Source of the DNA: CALKJU01 sp035326425
GTDB taxonomy: Bacteria > Pseudomonadota > Alphaproteobacteria > Geminicoccales > Geminicoccaceae
Direction of reading: 5' to 3'
NCBI GenBank assembly: GCA_035326425.1
Contig: DAOLFG010000017.1
Location: 1-64,000 of the forward strand
Length of the DNA: 64,000 nt
The translations under genes were made by a program, and so were the position numbers. The notes under the pieces are model-generated. The model ran no database searches. It had not been told where the DNA came from and saw only the letters and a program-made list of their open reading frames with translations. Of this stretch, positions 49,733-58,573 are shown piece by piece (position 1 is the stretch's first letter; every line of letters begins with the position of its first letter).

Positions 49733-51993
49733 GAGTGCTGCGGTCGGCGCAGCGCCCAACTGGTGCCGAGGCTCAGCAGCACGAGGCAGGCCAGCAGCAG
49801 CCCGATCCACAGCGACCGCTGCGAGGACAGGAAGGTCAGCGCGGCGAGGCGCAGCTGGCCGGGCTCGGGCTCGATCTCGTCGATCAGGAAGCGCTCGTCG
49901 AGCCGCTGGGTGACCGGTGCGGCGGCGGCGCCGTGCCAGCGGGCATAGTCGCCGTCGAGCCGATCCCACACCGCCGGCTGCAGCAGCAGGTCGGTGCCCT
50001 CGGCGAGCGCCGACGCCGTCTCGGCGGTCAGCAGGGTGAGCTGCCGGTCGGCACGGTAGGGCGAGCGCATCGCCAGCAGGCCCGCCGTCACCTCGGCCGT
50101 GGCCTCGGCCGGCTGCGGCGCCGGTGCCGTGGCCGTCTGCCTGGCGCTGGCCTTGCTGGTGAGGCTGCCCAGGAGCTTGCCCAGCAGCGAATCGCTCTCC
50201 GGCCCGCGCTCGCTCTGCAGCCGCTGCTGCCAGCGCGCCCGGGCGCTGGCCGTGGCCGAGCCGGCCGTCGCCGCCGGTATGCCATCCGAGGCGGCGGTCT
50301 CCTCGGCCGGATGCTGCGGCGTGGCCGCCGTGCGCAGCCAGGGCAGGGCCAGGGTGCCGCGCAGCGCCTCGGGCAGGTCGCCGACGGTGCCCACGAGCAG
50401 CAGGCTGTCCGACGGGTTCTCGGGCAGCATCCGCAGAGTCCCGAGGCCGGGCAGCGGGCCGCGATTGGCCTGTGCCATCCGGCCGCGCAGCGACCACGCC
50501 GCCGACACCGTGGCCGGATCCTCGCCCAGCACCACCATCCGCGCCTCGCGCTGCGGGATGCCGGCATAGGGGAAGGCGGCACTGGAGAAGGCGCGCAGGT
50601 CGCCGCCCCACGAGACCTCGGCGAAGGCCGGCAGCTCGATCCGGCTGTCGTCGAACAGGCTGAGCATCGGCCGGTCGCCGGGACAGGCGGCACCTTCGGC
50701 CAGCTGCAGCACCGGCTGCAGCTCGATGGTGTTGAGGCCGGGTCGCAGGAACTCCATGGACAGGAGGATGTCGCGGCCGGTGACCACGGCGCCGTTTGCG
50801 CGGTCGAGCCGGATCATGTTGGCCGAGTTGCCGTTGACCCGCACCAGCATGGCCGAGGTCGGCGACAGGCCGGCGGCATAGGCGTAGTTCAGGTACAGGC
50901 GGATGTTCTGGCCGGGGCCGGCATAGAAGGTCGGCGGCAGGGCGAAGCCGACGCGCATGCTGGGAACCTGGCCGATCGGCAGCTCGCGGGTGGCCACGCC
51001 CAGATCGGCGAAGCTCGGCGAGGCCGCACCCGCCAGCAGCGACACCTCGCGCTCGGCCGGCTCGAAGCCGCGGAACCTCTCGAGGGCGCGCTCGACCGCG
51101 GCGTCGTCCGCGCCGGTGACGATCAGCCCGACATGGACCGGATCGGCGAGCAGCCGGCGCGCGACCACGCCGCCGGTCGCCAGCGTGGCGCGCTCGTCGG
51201 CGGTCAGCGTGTCGCCCAGCTCGTCGATGGTGCCGATGACGGCGACGTTGCTGCCGGCATGGGTCGCGAGGTCGACCGGCTCACTGTCGGCCGAGGCATA
51301 GGTCGCGAGCCGGGCGGCCCGCACCGGCAGCGCCCTCTCGCCGCGCCGCAGCGCCACGGCCTCCGAGACCGCCATGCCCCAGGCCAGGGCGGTGGGCGCC
51401 GAGGGCGGGCGGGCGGTGGCGACCGTCAGCGGCTCGCCGTCGTAGAGCGAGGCGCCGAGCAGGCCGTCGATGCTCTGCGGCGCGATGCTGGCGATGGCGG
51501 GGGCGAGGTCGAAGGCCAGCCCGGTCCGCTCGTGGTCGATCTTGGTCCACAGCTCCTCGTAGGCGGCGCGATCGCAGGCCAGGCGATGCTCCTGGCGCGC
51601 CCGCAGCGTCAGCCGGTTGCGGCCGACCTCGAAGGCGCCGGGCGGGATCACCACCTCGACGGTCGAGGGGCCTTGCGTGGCGGTGAGCGGCAGCCGGGCC
51701 AGGGGCGTGCCGTTCAGCGCCACGTCGAGGCTCGACCGCTCGGGCTGGATGGCCAGCGCGTTGCTGTAGACCAGGCGCAGCACGGCCTCGCGCATCGGCA
51801 GGGCCGCCGGCACCTCGATCGGGATGCTCAGCTCGTCCTGCTGGCCCGACAGATGGGCGTCGGCGGCGAACAGGCCGAGCTCGTGGTCCATGCCGGCCAG
51901 GGCCGGCGAGACCGGACAGGCGGCGGCGAGCGCCAGGGCCAGGGCGACGCCCCGGCCGACGAGGCGGCCGCGGCGGTCAGCGTGCGATCGCAT
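49729..51993 (-). CDS. bcsB: cellulose synthase subunit B (periplasmic)
   Basis: A 754-residue periplasmic subunit anchored by a C-terminal membrane helix (LWIGLLLACLVLLSLG); it begins with a signal peptide (GVALALALAAACPVSPALA). It guides the glucan through the periplasm and is needed for BcsA activity. The repeated carbohydrate-binding/flavodoxin-like layout is recognisable (AVLRLVYSNALAIQPERSSL, RIDL-type SMRVGFALPPTFYAGPGQNI). A low-complexity insert (TASARQTATAPAPQPAEATA) lies near the C-terminus. It overlaps bcsA by 17 bp. Confidence 0.9.
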   Translation of the reverse strand: MRSHADRRGRLVGRGVALALALAAACPVSPALAGMDHELGLFAADAHLSGQQDELSIPIEVPAALPMREAVLRLVYSNALAIQPERSSLDVALNGTPLARLPLTATQGPSTVEVVIPPGAFEVGRNRLTLRARQEHRLACDRAAYEELWTKIDHERTGLAFDLAPAIASIAPQSIDGLLGASLYDGEPLTVATARPPSAPTALAWGMAVSEAVALRRGERALPVRAARLATYASADSEPVDLATHAGSNVAVIGTIDELGDTLTADERATLATGGVVARRLLADPVHVGLIVTGADDAAVERALERFRGFEPAEREVSLLAGAASPSFADLGVATRELPIGQVPSMRVGFALPPTFYAGPGQNIRLYLNYAYAAGLSPTSAMLVRVNGNSANMIRLDRANGAVVTGRDILLSMEFLRPGLNTIELQPVLQLAEGAACPGDRPMLSLFDDSRIELPAFAEVSWGGDLRAFSSAAFPYAGIPQREARMVVLGEDPATVSAAWSLRGRMAQANRGPLPGLGTLRMLPENPSDSLLLVGTVGDLPEALRGTLALPWLRTAATPQHPAEETAASDGIPAATAGSATASARARWQQRLQSERGPESDSLLGKLLGSLTSKASARQTATAPAPQPAEATAEVTAGLLAMRSPYRADRQLTLLTAETASALAEGTDLLLQPAVWDRLDGDYARWHGAAAAPVTQRLDERFLIDEIEPEPGQLRLAALTFLSSQRSLWIGLLLACLVLLSLGTSWALRRPQHS

Positions 51994-54277
51994 CGGAACG
52001 CTCTCCTTGGGCGAGGGCGAGGGGCAGGGCGACCGGCCGCAGCGTCGGCTGGCTGGCGGCGGCCGGGACGGCGCGCTCGCGCAGCACGGCGACGAGCCCG
52101 GCGGTGCCGCGGACCAGGACGAGGGACAGGAAGTAGGCGAAGCCGCCGATGACGGTGCGCGACCGCTGCCGGCTGGCCTGGAAGGCCACCCAGGCGTCGC
52201 TGCTACCGTAGCACAGCCGCACCACCTCGGCGCGCTCGGCAGCGGTCGCGGCCTCGAAGCGCACGCCCAGCAGCATGGTGTCGTCCTGCACCACGACGTG
52301 GCGGATCTCGACCGTCAGCCGGCGGCCGCCGTCGGCATCGTCGTCGAGCAGCAGCGTGGCGGTGCCGTGCGCCAGGTCGCGATAGAGCGAGGCGCCGGCA
52401 CCCAGCGCCAGCTGGGCGCCGCCGACCGACAGGTCGGTGATCTCGGCCGGCACCGTGACACCGCCGATGCGCAGGGCGGCCACGACCGAGCGCGGCACGC
52501 GCGGCACGCCGCGGCGCTGCTTCTGCTCGTTGACGACGCCGAGCGCACCCAGGACGAACAGCATGTTGAAGACGTTCCAGCCCAGCACGATCAGCAGGTT
52601 CTCGCGCTCGAGCGGGAAATGCTGCCAGCGCAGGACGCCCACGGCGACGCCGAGGAGCAGCAGGCCGAACAGCACGAGCAGCGGCCGGCCGAGATGCGAG
52701 ACGAAGTTGCGCTCGAGGGTCTCGGACTTGGCGGTGACGTTGAAGGTCGGGGCCCGCGGCCGGACGAACACCGACAGCACGGCGCGCGACAGGAACGGCG
52801 CCTGGGCGATCTCGTAGAGCTCGGAGATGAACGGCCAGCGCACCTTGCCGAACTGGAAGTTGGTCAGCATCAGGCTGGCCGCCAGGTGCGCCAGGGCATA
52901 GGCGGTGAACTCGGCGAACGAGGCCTCGTAGATCTGCAGGCCGAACAGCAGGTAGGCCAAAGGCGTGAGCAGGAACAGCATCCTGGCCAGCGGGAACAGC
53001 CAGAACACCATGCTGGAGAGGTAGCAGAGCCGCTGCGCCAGGGTGAGGCCGCGCTTGAAGGCCGGGTTCTTGAGCAGCAGGATCTGGATCATGCCCTGCG
53101 CCCAGCGCGAGCGCTGGCCGATGAAGGCGGCGAAGGTCTCGGGCGACAGGCCCGCCACCATCGGCCGGCTGACATAGGCGCTGGTGTAGCCGCGCGAGTG
53201 CAGCTCGAGGGCGGTCTCGGCGTCCTCGGTGATCGAGGTGCCCTGGATGCCGCCGATCTCCATCAGGCAGGAGCGCCGCAGCACCGCCGCCGAGCCGCAG
53301 AAGAACGAGGCGCCCCAGAAGTCGAGCCCGCGCTGGCCCACCTGGTAGAACATCTCGTTCTCGGACGGCATGCGCTCGAAGGTGCCGAGGTTGCGCTCGA
53401 TCGGGTCGGGATTGATGAAGAAGTGCGGCGTCTGGACCAGGAACAGCTTGGGGTCGCTCAGGAAGTAGCCGACCGAGCGGGCCAGGAAGTCCTCGGTCGG
53501 CACGTGGTCGGTGTCGAAGACGACGACGAGATCGCCCGAGGTCTGCGCCAGTGCGGCGTTGATGTTGCCGGCCTTGGCGTGGGTGTTGCGCGAGCGGGTC
53601 AGGTAGGTGGCGCCGACGCGGTCGCAGAGCGCCTTCAACTCGAGATTGCGCGCCCTCGCCGCCCCGGCCTTGCGCGGGTCGGGGTCGGAACGCTTCTGCT
53701 CGGTGCCGCCGTCGTCGAGCAGATAGACGCGCAGCTTGCCCGCCGGATAGCGCATCTGGCGGGCCGCGATCAGCGTCGTCTCGATGAGCTCCGCACTCTC
53801 GTTGTAGGTCGGCACCATCACGTCGACGGTCGGCAGCAGCGCCGGATCGTCGGGCAAGGGCGCCGGCTTGCGGTCGAACGGCCGGATGTTGACGAACAGG
53901 CCGAGGAACAGCATCGCGATGCCGTAGAGCTCGGCCGCGAACAGCAGCACGCCCGGCACGAAGCTGACCGTGGCGACGTCGGGCAGGGTGTCGCCGACGC
54001 GCCAGGTCAGGTAGCGCCAGGTCAGGAAGGCCGCCAGGATCACGAACAGCGTGCGGCTGCGGCCGGCGAGCCCGGTGATGCGCATCGCCACCAGGATCGC
54101 CAGGACCACCATCGCCAGCGACAGCTGGTTGTCGACGCCGACGTCCTGGGCGGTGAGCCAGGCGACGGGTGCCAGCAGGGCCGCCCAGGCGATGGCGCGC
54201 AGGCGGCCGGGTCCGCGGCGGGCGCGTTCGATCGTGCGAGGTCGCGCCACGGCGACCGGAACGGCTGCGTCGGTCAT
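51977..54277 (-). CDS. bcsA: cellulose synthase catalytic subunit with PilZ domain
   Basis: A 766-residue inner-membrane GT2 enzyme polymerising UDP-glucose. All catalytic motifs are intact: DDG (188-190), DTD (255-257), TED (350-352) and QRSRW (388-392). The C-terminal PilZ domain has the RGVPR (RxxxR) switch and DLSVGGAQL (DxSxxG), so it should respond to cyclic di-GMP. I chose ATG 54277 (AGAGG at 6 nt); a TTG directly before it at 54280 is less likely. It lies between bcsN and bcsB. Confidence 0.94.
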   Translation of the reverse strand: MTDAAVPVAVARPRTIERARRGPGRLRAIAWAALLAPVAWLTAQDVGVDNQLSLAMVVLAILVAMRITGLAGRSRTLFVILAAFLTWRYLTWRVGDTLPDVATVSFVPGVLLFAAELYGIAMLFLGLFVNIRPFDRKPAPLPDDPALLPTVDVMVPTYNESAELIETTLIAARQMRYPAGKLRVYLLDDGGTEQKRSDPDPRKAGAARARNLELKALCDRVGATYLTRSRNTHAKAGNINAALAQTSGDLVVVFDTDHVPTEDFLARSVGYFLSDPKLFLVQTPHFFINPDPIERNLGTFERMPSENEMFYQVGQRGLDFWGASFFCGSAAVLRRSCLMEIGGIQGTSITEDAETALELHSRGYTSAYVSRPMVAGLSPETFAAFIGQRSRWAQGMIQILLLKNPAFKRGLTLAQRLCYLSSMVFWLFPLARMLFLLTPLAYLLFGLQIYEASFAEFTAYALAHLAASLMLTNFQFGKVRWPFISELYEIAQAPFLSRAVLSVFVRPRAPTFNVTAKSETLERNFVSHLGRPLLVLFGLLLLGVAVGVLRWQHFPLERENLLIVLGWNVFNMLFVLGALGVVNEQKQRRGVPRVPRSVVAALRIGGVTVPAEITDLSVGGAQLALGAGASLYRDLAHGTATLLLDDDADGGRRLTVEIRHVVVQDDTMLLGVRFEAATAAERAEVVRLCYGSSDAWVAFQASRQRSRTVIGGFAYFLSLVLVRGTAGLVAVLRERAVPAAASQPTLRPVALPLALAQGERSDAIAR

Positions 54278-54329
54278 CAACGGCCTCTGCTGAGGTTGGC
54301 TCGGAGGGAGGTTGCGGGCGGCCGGCGGC

Positions 54330-54944
54330 TCAGAGCCTGGGCGTGAGCTCCAGCGAATCGAACACGGCCAGGAGCCGCTCGGGATCGTCGGTCGGCTGGC
54401 ACAAGCGCAGGTCGACCGCGAAGGCGTGGGTCTCGGCGCGCAGCTCCGAGACGGCGTCCGTCATCTGCCAAGCGTAGATGCAGGTGTCGGCATCGGCGGT
54501 GCGGGTCTGGACGTAGAGATAAGGCCCGTGGCGGTTGCGCCGGTGGATCGGCTCGAGCTCGGGCGCGTCGCCCTGGAACTCGTTGACCAGCACCCGCTCG
54601 ACCGCCTGGACGGTGAACGGGCTCTCCATCTCGGCGGCGAAGCCGTAGAGCGTGCCGGGGCCGCGCCAGCGGGTCTGCACCCTCAGGCGGTTCTCACGCG
54701 GGGCCACGGTCTCGTTGGCGAGCACGATCTCCTCGGTGAGGATCCCGCTCTCCACCCGCCTGGTCGTCAGCAGCCGCTGGGCCTCCCAGTCGGCCGGCAG
54801 CCGGACCATGCTGGAGCCGCCATACATCACCTGCGCGCCGCCGTAGGGATCGTCGTTGCCGACGTCGTCGAGCGTGCGGGCACAGCCGGCCGCCGCCAGG
54901 CCACAGATCACCAATGCGAGCGTGGGAAGTCGCGAGACACGCAT
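54330..54944 (-). CDS. bcsN: BcsN-like cellulose biosynthesis lipoprotein
   Basis: A 204-residue lipoprotein (signal LVICGLAAAGC, Cys21). The body SSMVRLPADWEAQRLLTTRR, EEIVLANETVAPRENRLRVQ resembles the alphaproteobacterial BcsN family of cellulose operons; BcsN has no settled function. ATG 54944 was chosen because the lipoprotein signal begins there. It is the first gene of the bcs operon, 52 bp before bcsA. The name is based on remembered family patterns and operon position. Confidence 0.68.
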   Translation of the reverse strand: MRVSRLPTLALVICGLAAAGCARTLDDVGNDDPYGGAQVMYGGSSMVRLPADWEAQRLLTTRRVESGILTEEIVLANETVAPRENRLRVQTRWRGPGTLYGFAAEMESPFTVQAVERVLVNEFQGDAPELEPIHRRNRHGPYLYVQTRTADADTCIYAWQMTDAVSELRAETHAFAVDLRLCQPTDDPERLLAVFDSLELTPRL

Positions 54945-54996
54945 GCGGAGAGCCCTAAGCGGGAAAGCCACCACGCTTTTGCAGCGCAATATCTTT

Positions 54997-55037
54997 CCAA
55001 TAGCTTCACGGCGTTCATGTTTCAATCAATAATTGAA
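54997..55037 (-). promoter_or_regulatory. predicted bcs operon promoter with inverted repeat
   Basis: On the minus strand TTGAAA (plus 55020-55025) and TATTGG (plus 54997-55002) are 17 bp apart and lie about 53-80 bp upstream of bcsN. An inverted repeat TTCAAT-N5-ATTGAA (55021-55037) overlaps the -35 element. The site lies in the only AT-rich island between the dehydratase gene and bcsN. Confidence 0.45.
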
Positions 55038-55073
55038 TATACCAGACATTTTCCGCGTTGTACGCGCAAATGG

Positions 55074-56192
55074 TCAGGCGATGCGGGTGCGCGCCAGCAC
55101 GGCCTCGTCGGGAGCGTAGCCCATGCCCGGCAGGTCGAGCGGCAGGACGATCCGGCCGCGGGCGTCGACGCGCAGCGGCTCGGCCATCATGTAGTCGCGG
55201 CGGTCGAGGCCCCATTCGGGCGGATCGAAGGGGAACTCCAGCCAGGGCGCATCGGCACAGCCGGCGGTGAGGTGGGCATTGGCCGCCACCCCCATGCCGT
55301 TGGTCCAGGTATGGGGCGTGAAGACCAGGCCGTGCTCCTGGGCCATGAAGGCGACGCGGCGCAGGCCGCTGATACCGCCCACCAGCGCAACGTCGGGTTG
55401 AAGGACGTCGAGACACCGCCCGACGATCAGGTCGCGGAACTCGTGCAGCTCGCGGGTCATCTCGCCGCCGGCGATACGCACCGGCGTCGCCTCGCGCAGC
55501 GCCCGCATGCCGTCGCGGTCGGCGCGGTGCAGCGGCTCCTCCATCCAGTAGACGTCCAACCGCTCCAGCTCGCGGGCAACGGCGAGCGCATCCTTGAACG
55601 ACCAGGGTGCCTCGGTATCCCAGGGCAGCCGCCATCCCTGGTTGCAGTCGATCATCAGCTCGAGCCCCGAGCCGACCCGCTGCCGCACGGCCTCGAGCGC
55701 CTTGATGTCCTCGCGCCAGTCGCCGCGGTGGAAGCGGATCTTCATGGCGCCGAAGCCCTGGCCGAGATAGCGCTCGGCGACCTCGGCCATCCGGCCGGGG
55801 TCGCGCAGCGTCCCGGACGAGGCATAGGCGCGGATCTCGTTCGACAGGCCGCCCAGCAGCTTCCAGCAGGGCTGGCCCAGCAGCTTGCCGGCGAGATCCC
55901 ACAAGGCCAGGTCGAGCGGCCAGCAACGGCCGTAGTGGAAGTTGATGTGCGACAGCACGCGGTAGTGACGCTCCAGCGCCAGCGGATCGCGGCCGACGAA
56001 CAGGTGCTCGTGGCCGGCGAAGCCCAGCATCAGGTCGCCCGAGCCGATGCCGACATCGCCGGTATCGGCACGGACGCGGACGATGGTGGCGTCCCAATGG
56101 GTGCGCGGACGGGTGTCCCAGGCAGCGTGGAAGGGCGGATCGAAGGCCAGCCGATGCTGGGTGATCTCGATGGATTCGATCAGCGCCATCAT
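55074..56192 (-). CDS. mandelate racemase/muconate lactonizing enzyme family protein
   Basis: A 372-residue enolase-superfamily enzyme, probably an acid-sugar dehydratase. Mg ligands: Asp in MIDCNQGW, Glu in WMEEPL and Glu in AGGEMTREL. The C-terminal acid/base His is in FTPHTWTNG. On the other face the expected Lys-x-Lys appears as KIRFHRG (K-x-R), which narrows but does not settle the subgroup. Its ATG overlaps the stop of the alcohol dehydrogenase (ATGA), so both work together. Substrate unknown; an aldonate is likely. Confidence 0.85.
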   Translation of the reverse strand: MMALIESIEITQHRLAFDPPFHAAWDTRPRTHWDATIVRVRADTGDVGIGSGDLMLGFAGHEHLFVGRDPLALERHYRVLSHINFHYGRCWPLDLALWDLAGKLLGQPCWKLLGGLSNEIRAYASSGTLRDPGRMAEVAERYLGQGFGAMKIRFHRGDWREDIKALEAVRQRVGSGLELMIDCNQGWRLPWDTEAPWSFKDALAVARELERLDVYWMEEPLHRADRDGMRALREATPVRIAGGEMTRELHEFRDLIVGRCLDVLQPDVALVGGISGLRRVAFMAQEHGLVFTPHTWTNGMGVAANAHLTAGCADAPWLEFPFDPPEWGLDRRDYMMAEPLRVDARGRIVLPLDLPGMGYAPDEAVLARTRIA

Positions 56193-57328
56193 CCCTGCCC
56201 TCCGAGCACCGTGCGCGCCAGCGGCAGCAGATCCTCGTCGCGCACCGTGCGGCGGGTCGAAAGGCGCATGGGCGCGTTCTCGGGCCGAGCCATTTGCGCC
56301 GCCAGTCGCTCCGGCCGGAGGTCGATGGCGAGCGAAAGGTCGAGACCCACCTCGCAGGCGAGGTGCCGGAAAGCCTCGGAAAGGGCCCCTGCCCGGCCCA
56401 GCGCCGCCTCTGCTGCAGCGCAGCGGCCGGCATCCTCGACGTCGCTCGTCCAGGCCAGCGTCGCCGCCATGGCGATGCCGACGGCGCGGCCGTGATGGAT
56501 CGGCACCAGCGAGGCCAGGGCGTGGCCGATATTGTGGGCGAGCGCCGTGCCGGCATTGTCGATGGCGATGCCGGCCAGCGCCGCCGCCAGCAGCATGCCG
56601 CTCCGCGCCTCCAGGTTTTCAGGCTCGGCCACGGCCAACGGCAGCCAGCGGCCGACCTGCCGGATCGCCTCGTGGGCGTAGAGGTCGTTGGCGGGAAAGG
56701 CGTTGCGGTTGGTGGCGGCCTCGATGGCATGGACCAGGGCGTCGATGCCGGTGGCGGCGGTGAGGTGCGGCGGCAGCGAGACCGAGAGCTCCGGGTCGAG
56801 CAGCACCTCGTCGGCCTTCATCCCGTCGCCCCAGAGCCACAGCTTGACACCGCCATCGTCGCTCAGCACGGCGGTGCGCGTGGTCTCGGAGCCGGTGCCG
56901 GCCGTGGTCGGGACGCAGATCTTGGCGAGCGGGCTGGCCGGCAGCGGCATGGCGCACAGGGCGTAGGCGGCGGCGGGCGCCTCGCCCGGCGCGATCGCGG
57001 CCGCGGCCTTGCCGAGATCCAGTGCGGAGCCGCCGCCGATCGCCACGACGGCCGCCGCTCGGCACGTTCGCGCCAGGGCGGCGGCCCGGTCGGTCTGGGC
57101 GGTGGTCGGGTCGCTCCGGACGTCGTCGAACAGCACCGGCTCCAGGCCGCCGGCACGGAGCGCCGCCTCGGCCCGGGCGATGGTGCCGACGCGGTGCAGG
57201 CCGGGATCGGCCACCAGCAATACGGGCCGGGCGGAGGCATGGGGTGCCGCGAGCTCGCCCAGACGGTCGACGGCGCCGGGCCCGTGGGTGATGCGCGGGA
57301 TGCGGGCGAGGCTGAACGCGGCGGCCAT
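56189..57328 (-). CDS. iron-containing alcohol dehydrogenase
   Basis: A 379-residue group III alcohol dehydrogenase. NAD motif AIGGGSALDLGKAAA; metal ligands Asp and His in TGIDALVHAIEA and further His in NIGHALA and IHHGRAVG, so the metal site is intact. PTTAGTGSETT is typical. ATG 57328 has GGAGGA about 7 nt upstream. It forms an operon with the dehydratase and is divergent from the DenD-like gene, suggesting a shared sugar-acid or polyol pathway. Maleylacetate reductase is a related alternative. Confidence 0.86.
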   Translation of the reverse strand: MAAAFSLARIPRITHGPGAVDRLGELAAPHASARPVLLVADPGLHRVGTIARAEAALRAGGLEPVLFDDVRSDPTTAQTDRAAALARTCRAAAVVAIGGGSALDLGKAAAAIAPGEAPAAAYALCAMPLPASPLAKICVPTTAGTGSETTRTAVLSDDGGVKLWLWGDGMKADEVLLDPELSVSLPPHLTAATGIDALVHAIEAATNRNAFPANDLYAHEAIRQVGRWLPLAVAEPENLEARSGMLLAAALAGIAIDNAGTALAHNIGHALASLVPIHHGRAVGIAMAATLAWTSDVEDAGRCAAAEAALGRAGALSEAFRHLACEVGLDLSLAIDLRPERLAAQMARPENAPMRLSTRRTVRDEDLLPLARTVLGGQG

Positions 57329-57428
57329 GCATCGTCCTCCGATGATGGCCAGGACATAGCAGAACGGCGTGACGAGCGCCGTCGCGTCGGCTAAGCCCTG
57401 CCGGCGCCGCAACGAGGGAGGCTTTGAG

Positions 57429-58415
57429 ATGCGTGTGCTGATCACCGGCGGAACGGGCTTCATCGGCAAGAAGCTGGGTGCGGCGCTGCTGCGCAAGAAC
57501 GGCGTGGCGCTCGACGGCGGCCCTGCCCGGCCGGTCGAGCACATCACGCTGTTCGATGCCTTTCCCGGCGAGGGCGTGCCGCAGGATCCGCGGATCGAGG
57601 TAGTGACGGGCGACGTCACCGACCGGCCGACGCTCGACCGCCTCGTCGCCAAGGCCGACCTGGTCTGGCACCTGGCCGCCATCGTCAGCGCCAATGCCGA
57701 GCAGGATTTCGACCTCGGCTACCGCGTCAACCTCACCGGCACCTGGCAGCTGCTGGAGGCGCTGCGCGCCAAGGGCGGCCGGCCGCGCATCGTCTTCGCC
57801 AGCACCGGCGCGGTCTATGGCGGCGAGCTGCCGGACATCGTCTCCGACACCCATCACCTGACGCCGCAGACCTCCTACGGCACGCAGAAGGCCATAGGCG
57901 AGCTGCTGGTCGCCGACTACAGCCGCAAGGGTTTCGTCGACGGCCGCTCGCTGCGGCTGCCGACCATCGTGGTGCGGCCGGGCAAGCCCAACAAGGCGGC
58001 CTCGACCTTCGCCAGCTCAATCATCCGCGAGCCGCTGGCCGGCCAGGAGGCGATCTGCCCGGTGAGCCCCGATGCCGCGATGTACGTGCTGTCGCCGCGC
58101 CGGGTGGTCGAGGCGCAGATCCACGCCATGGAGCTGCCGGAGAGCGCCTTCGGCATGGTGCGCGCCGTGCAGCTTCCCGGCATCACCGTCGGCATCGGCG
58201 AGGCGGTGGCGGCGCTCGAGCGCATCGCCGGCAGGAGCGTCGCGGCGCGCGTGCGCTGGGAGCCCGACCCGCTGATCAAGACGATCGTTGCAGGCTGGGC
58301 CGCGAGAGTGTCGGGGGCGCGTGGCCTCGGCATGGGCTTCAAAGCGGACGCCAACATCGACGAGATCATCAGGCTCCACATCGAGGACGAGCTGGGCGGT
58401 ACCTTCGTACGCTAG
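57429..58415 (+). CDS. denD: NAD-dependent epimerase/dehydratase family, D-erythronate dehydrogenase-like
   Basis: Extended SDR of 328 residues, start MRVLITGGTGFIGKK, catalytic Ser/Thr in FASTGAVYGGEL and Tyr-Lys in TSYGTQKAIGELL. The long insert after the first strand and the end DPLIKTIVAGW resemble D-erythronate dehydrogenase DenD, which oxidises D-erythronate to 2-oxo-tetronate. ATG 57429 has GGGAGG 7 nt before it. The usual kinase and isomerase partners (DtnK/OtnK, OtnI) are missing here, so the exact substrate is open. Confidence 0.72.
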   Translation: MRVLITGGTGFIGKKLGAALLRKNGVALDGGPARPVEHITLFDAFPGEGVPQDPRIEVVTGDVTDRPTLDRLVAKADLVWHLAAIVSANAEQDFDLGYRVNLTGTWQLLEALRAKGGRPRIVFASTGAVYGGELPDIVSDTHHLTPQTSYGTQKAIGELLVADYSRKGFVDGRSLRLPTIVVRPGKPNKAASTFASSIIREPLAGQEAICPVSPDAAMYVLSPRRVVEAQIHAMELPESAFGMVRAVQLPGITVGIGEAVAALERIAGRSVAARVRWEPDPLIKTIVAGWAARVSGARGLGMGFKADANIDEIIRLHIEDELGGTFVR

Positions 58416-58424
58416 CCGGGGGAT

Positions 58425-58442
58425 GCCGGCCTACGCGCCGGC
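58425..58442 (+). terminator. small hairpin after the DenD-like gene
   Basis: GCCGGC-N6-GCCGGC (7 bp with the flanking T-A pair) followed by AAGTTTC, 10 bp after the stop codon. A weak terminator is plausible. Confidence 0.4.
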
Positions 58443-58458
58443 AAGTTTCATGTTGCGC

Positions 58459-58501
58459 TGCCGCATTCTCCTTGTGGCGTGCGGCATTCGCGGCGCATAA
58501 G
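58459..58501 (+). promoter_or_regulatory. predicted phaR promoter with inverted repeat
   Basis: TGCCGCA (58459-58465) and TGCGGCA (58480-58486) form a perfect inverted repeat. It overlaps a possible promoter, TTGTGG (58472-58477) and CATAAG (58496-58501) with 18 bp between, 72 bp upstream of phaR. PhaR proteins repress their own genes, so this is a candidate PhaR operator. Confidence 0.4.
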
Positions 58502-58573
58502 ATTCCCTGGAGTGGACCGTCCCGGACGGTCGCGCCCGCCGGCATGCCGCGTGGGCGAGAATCGGGGAGTCGC

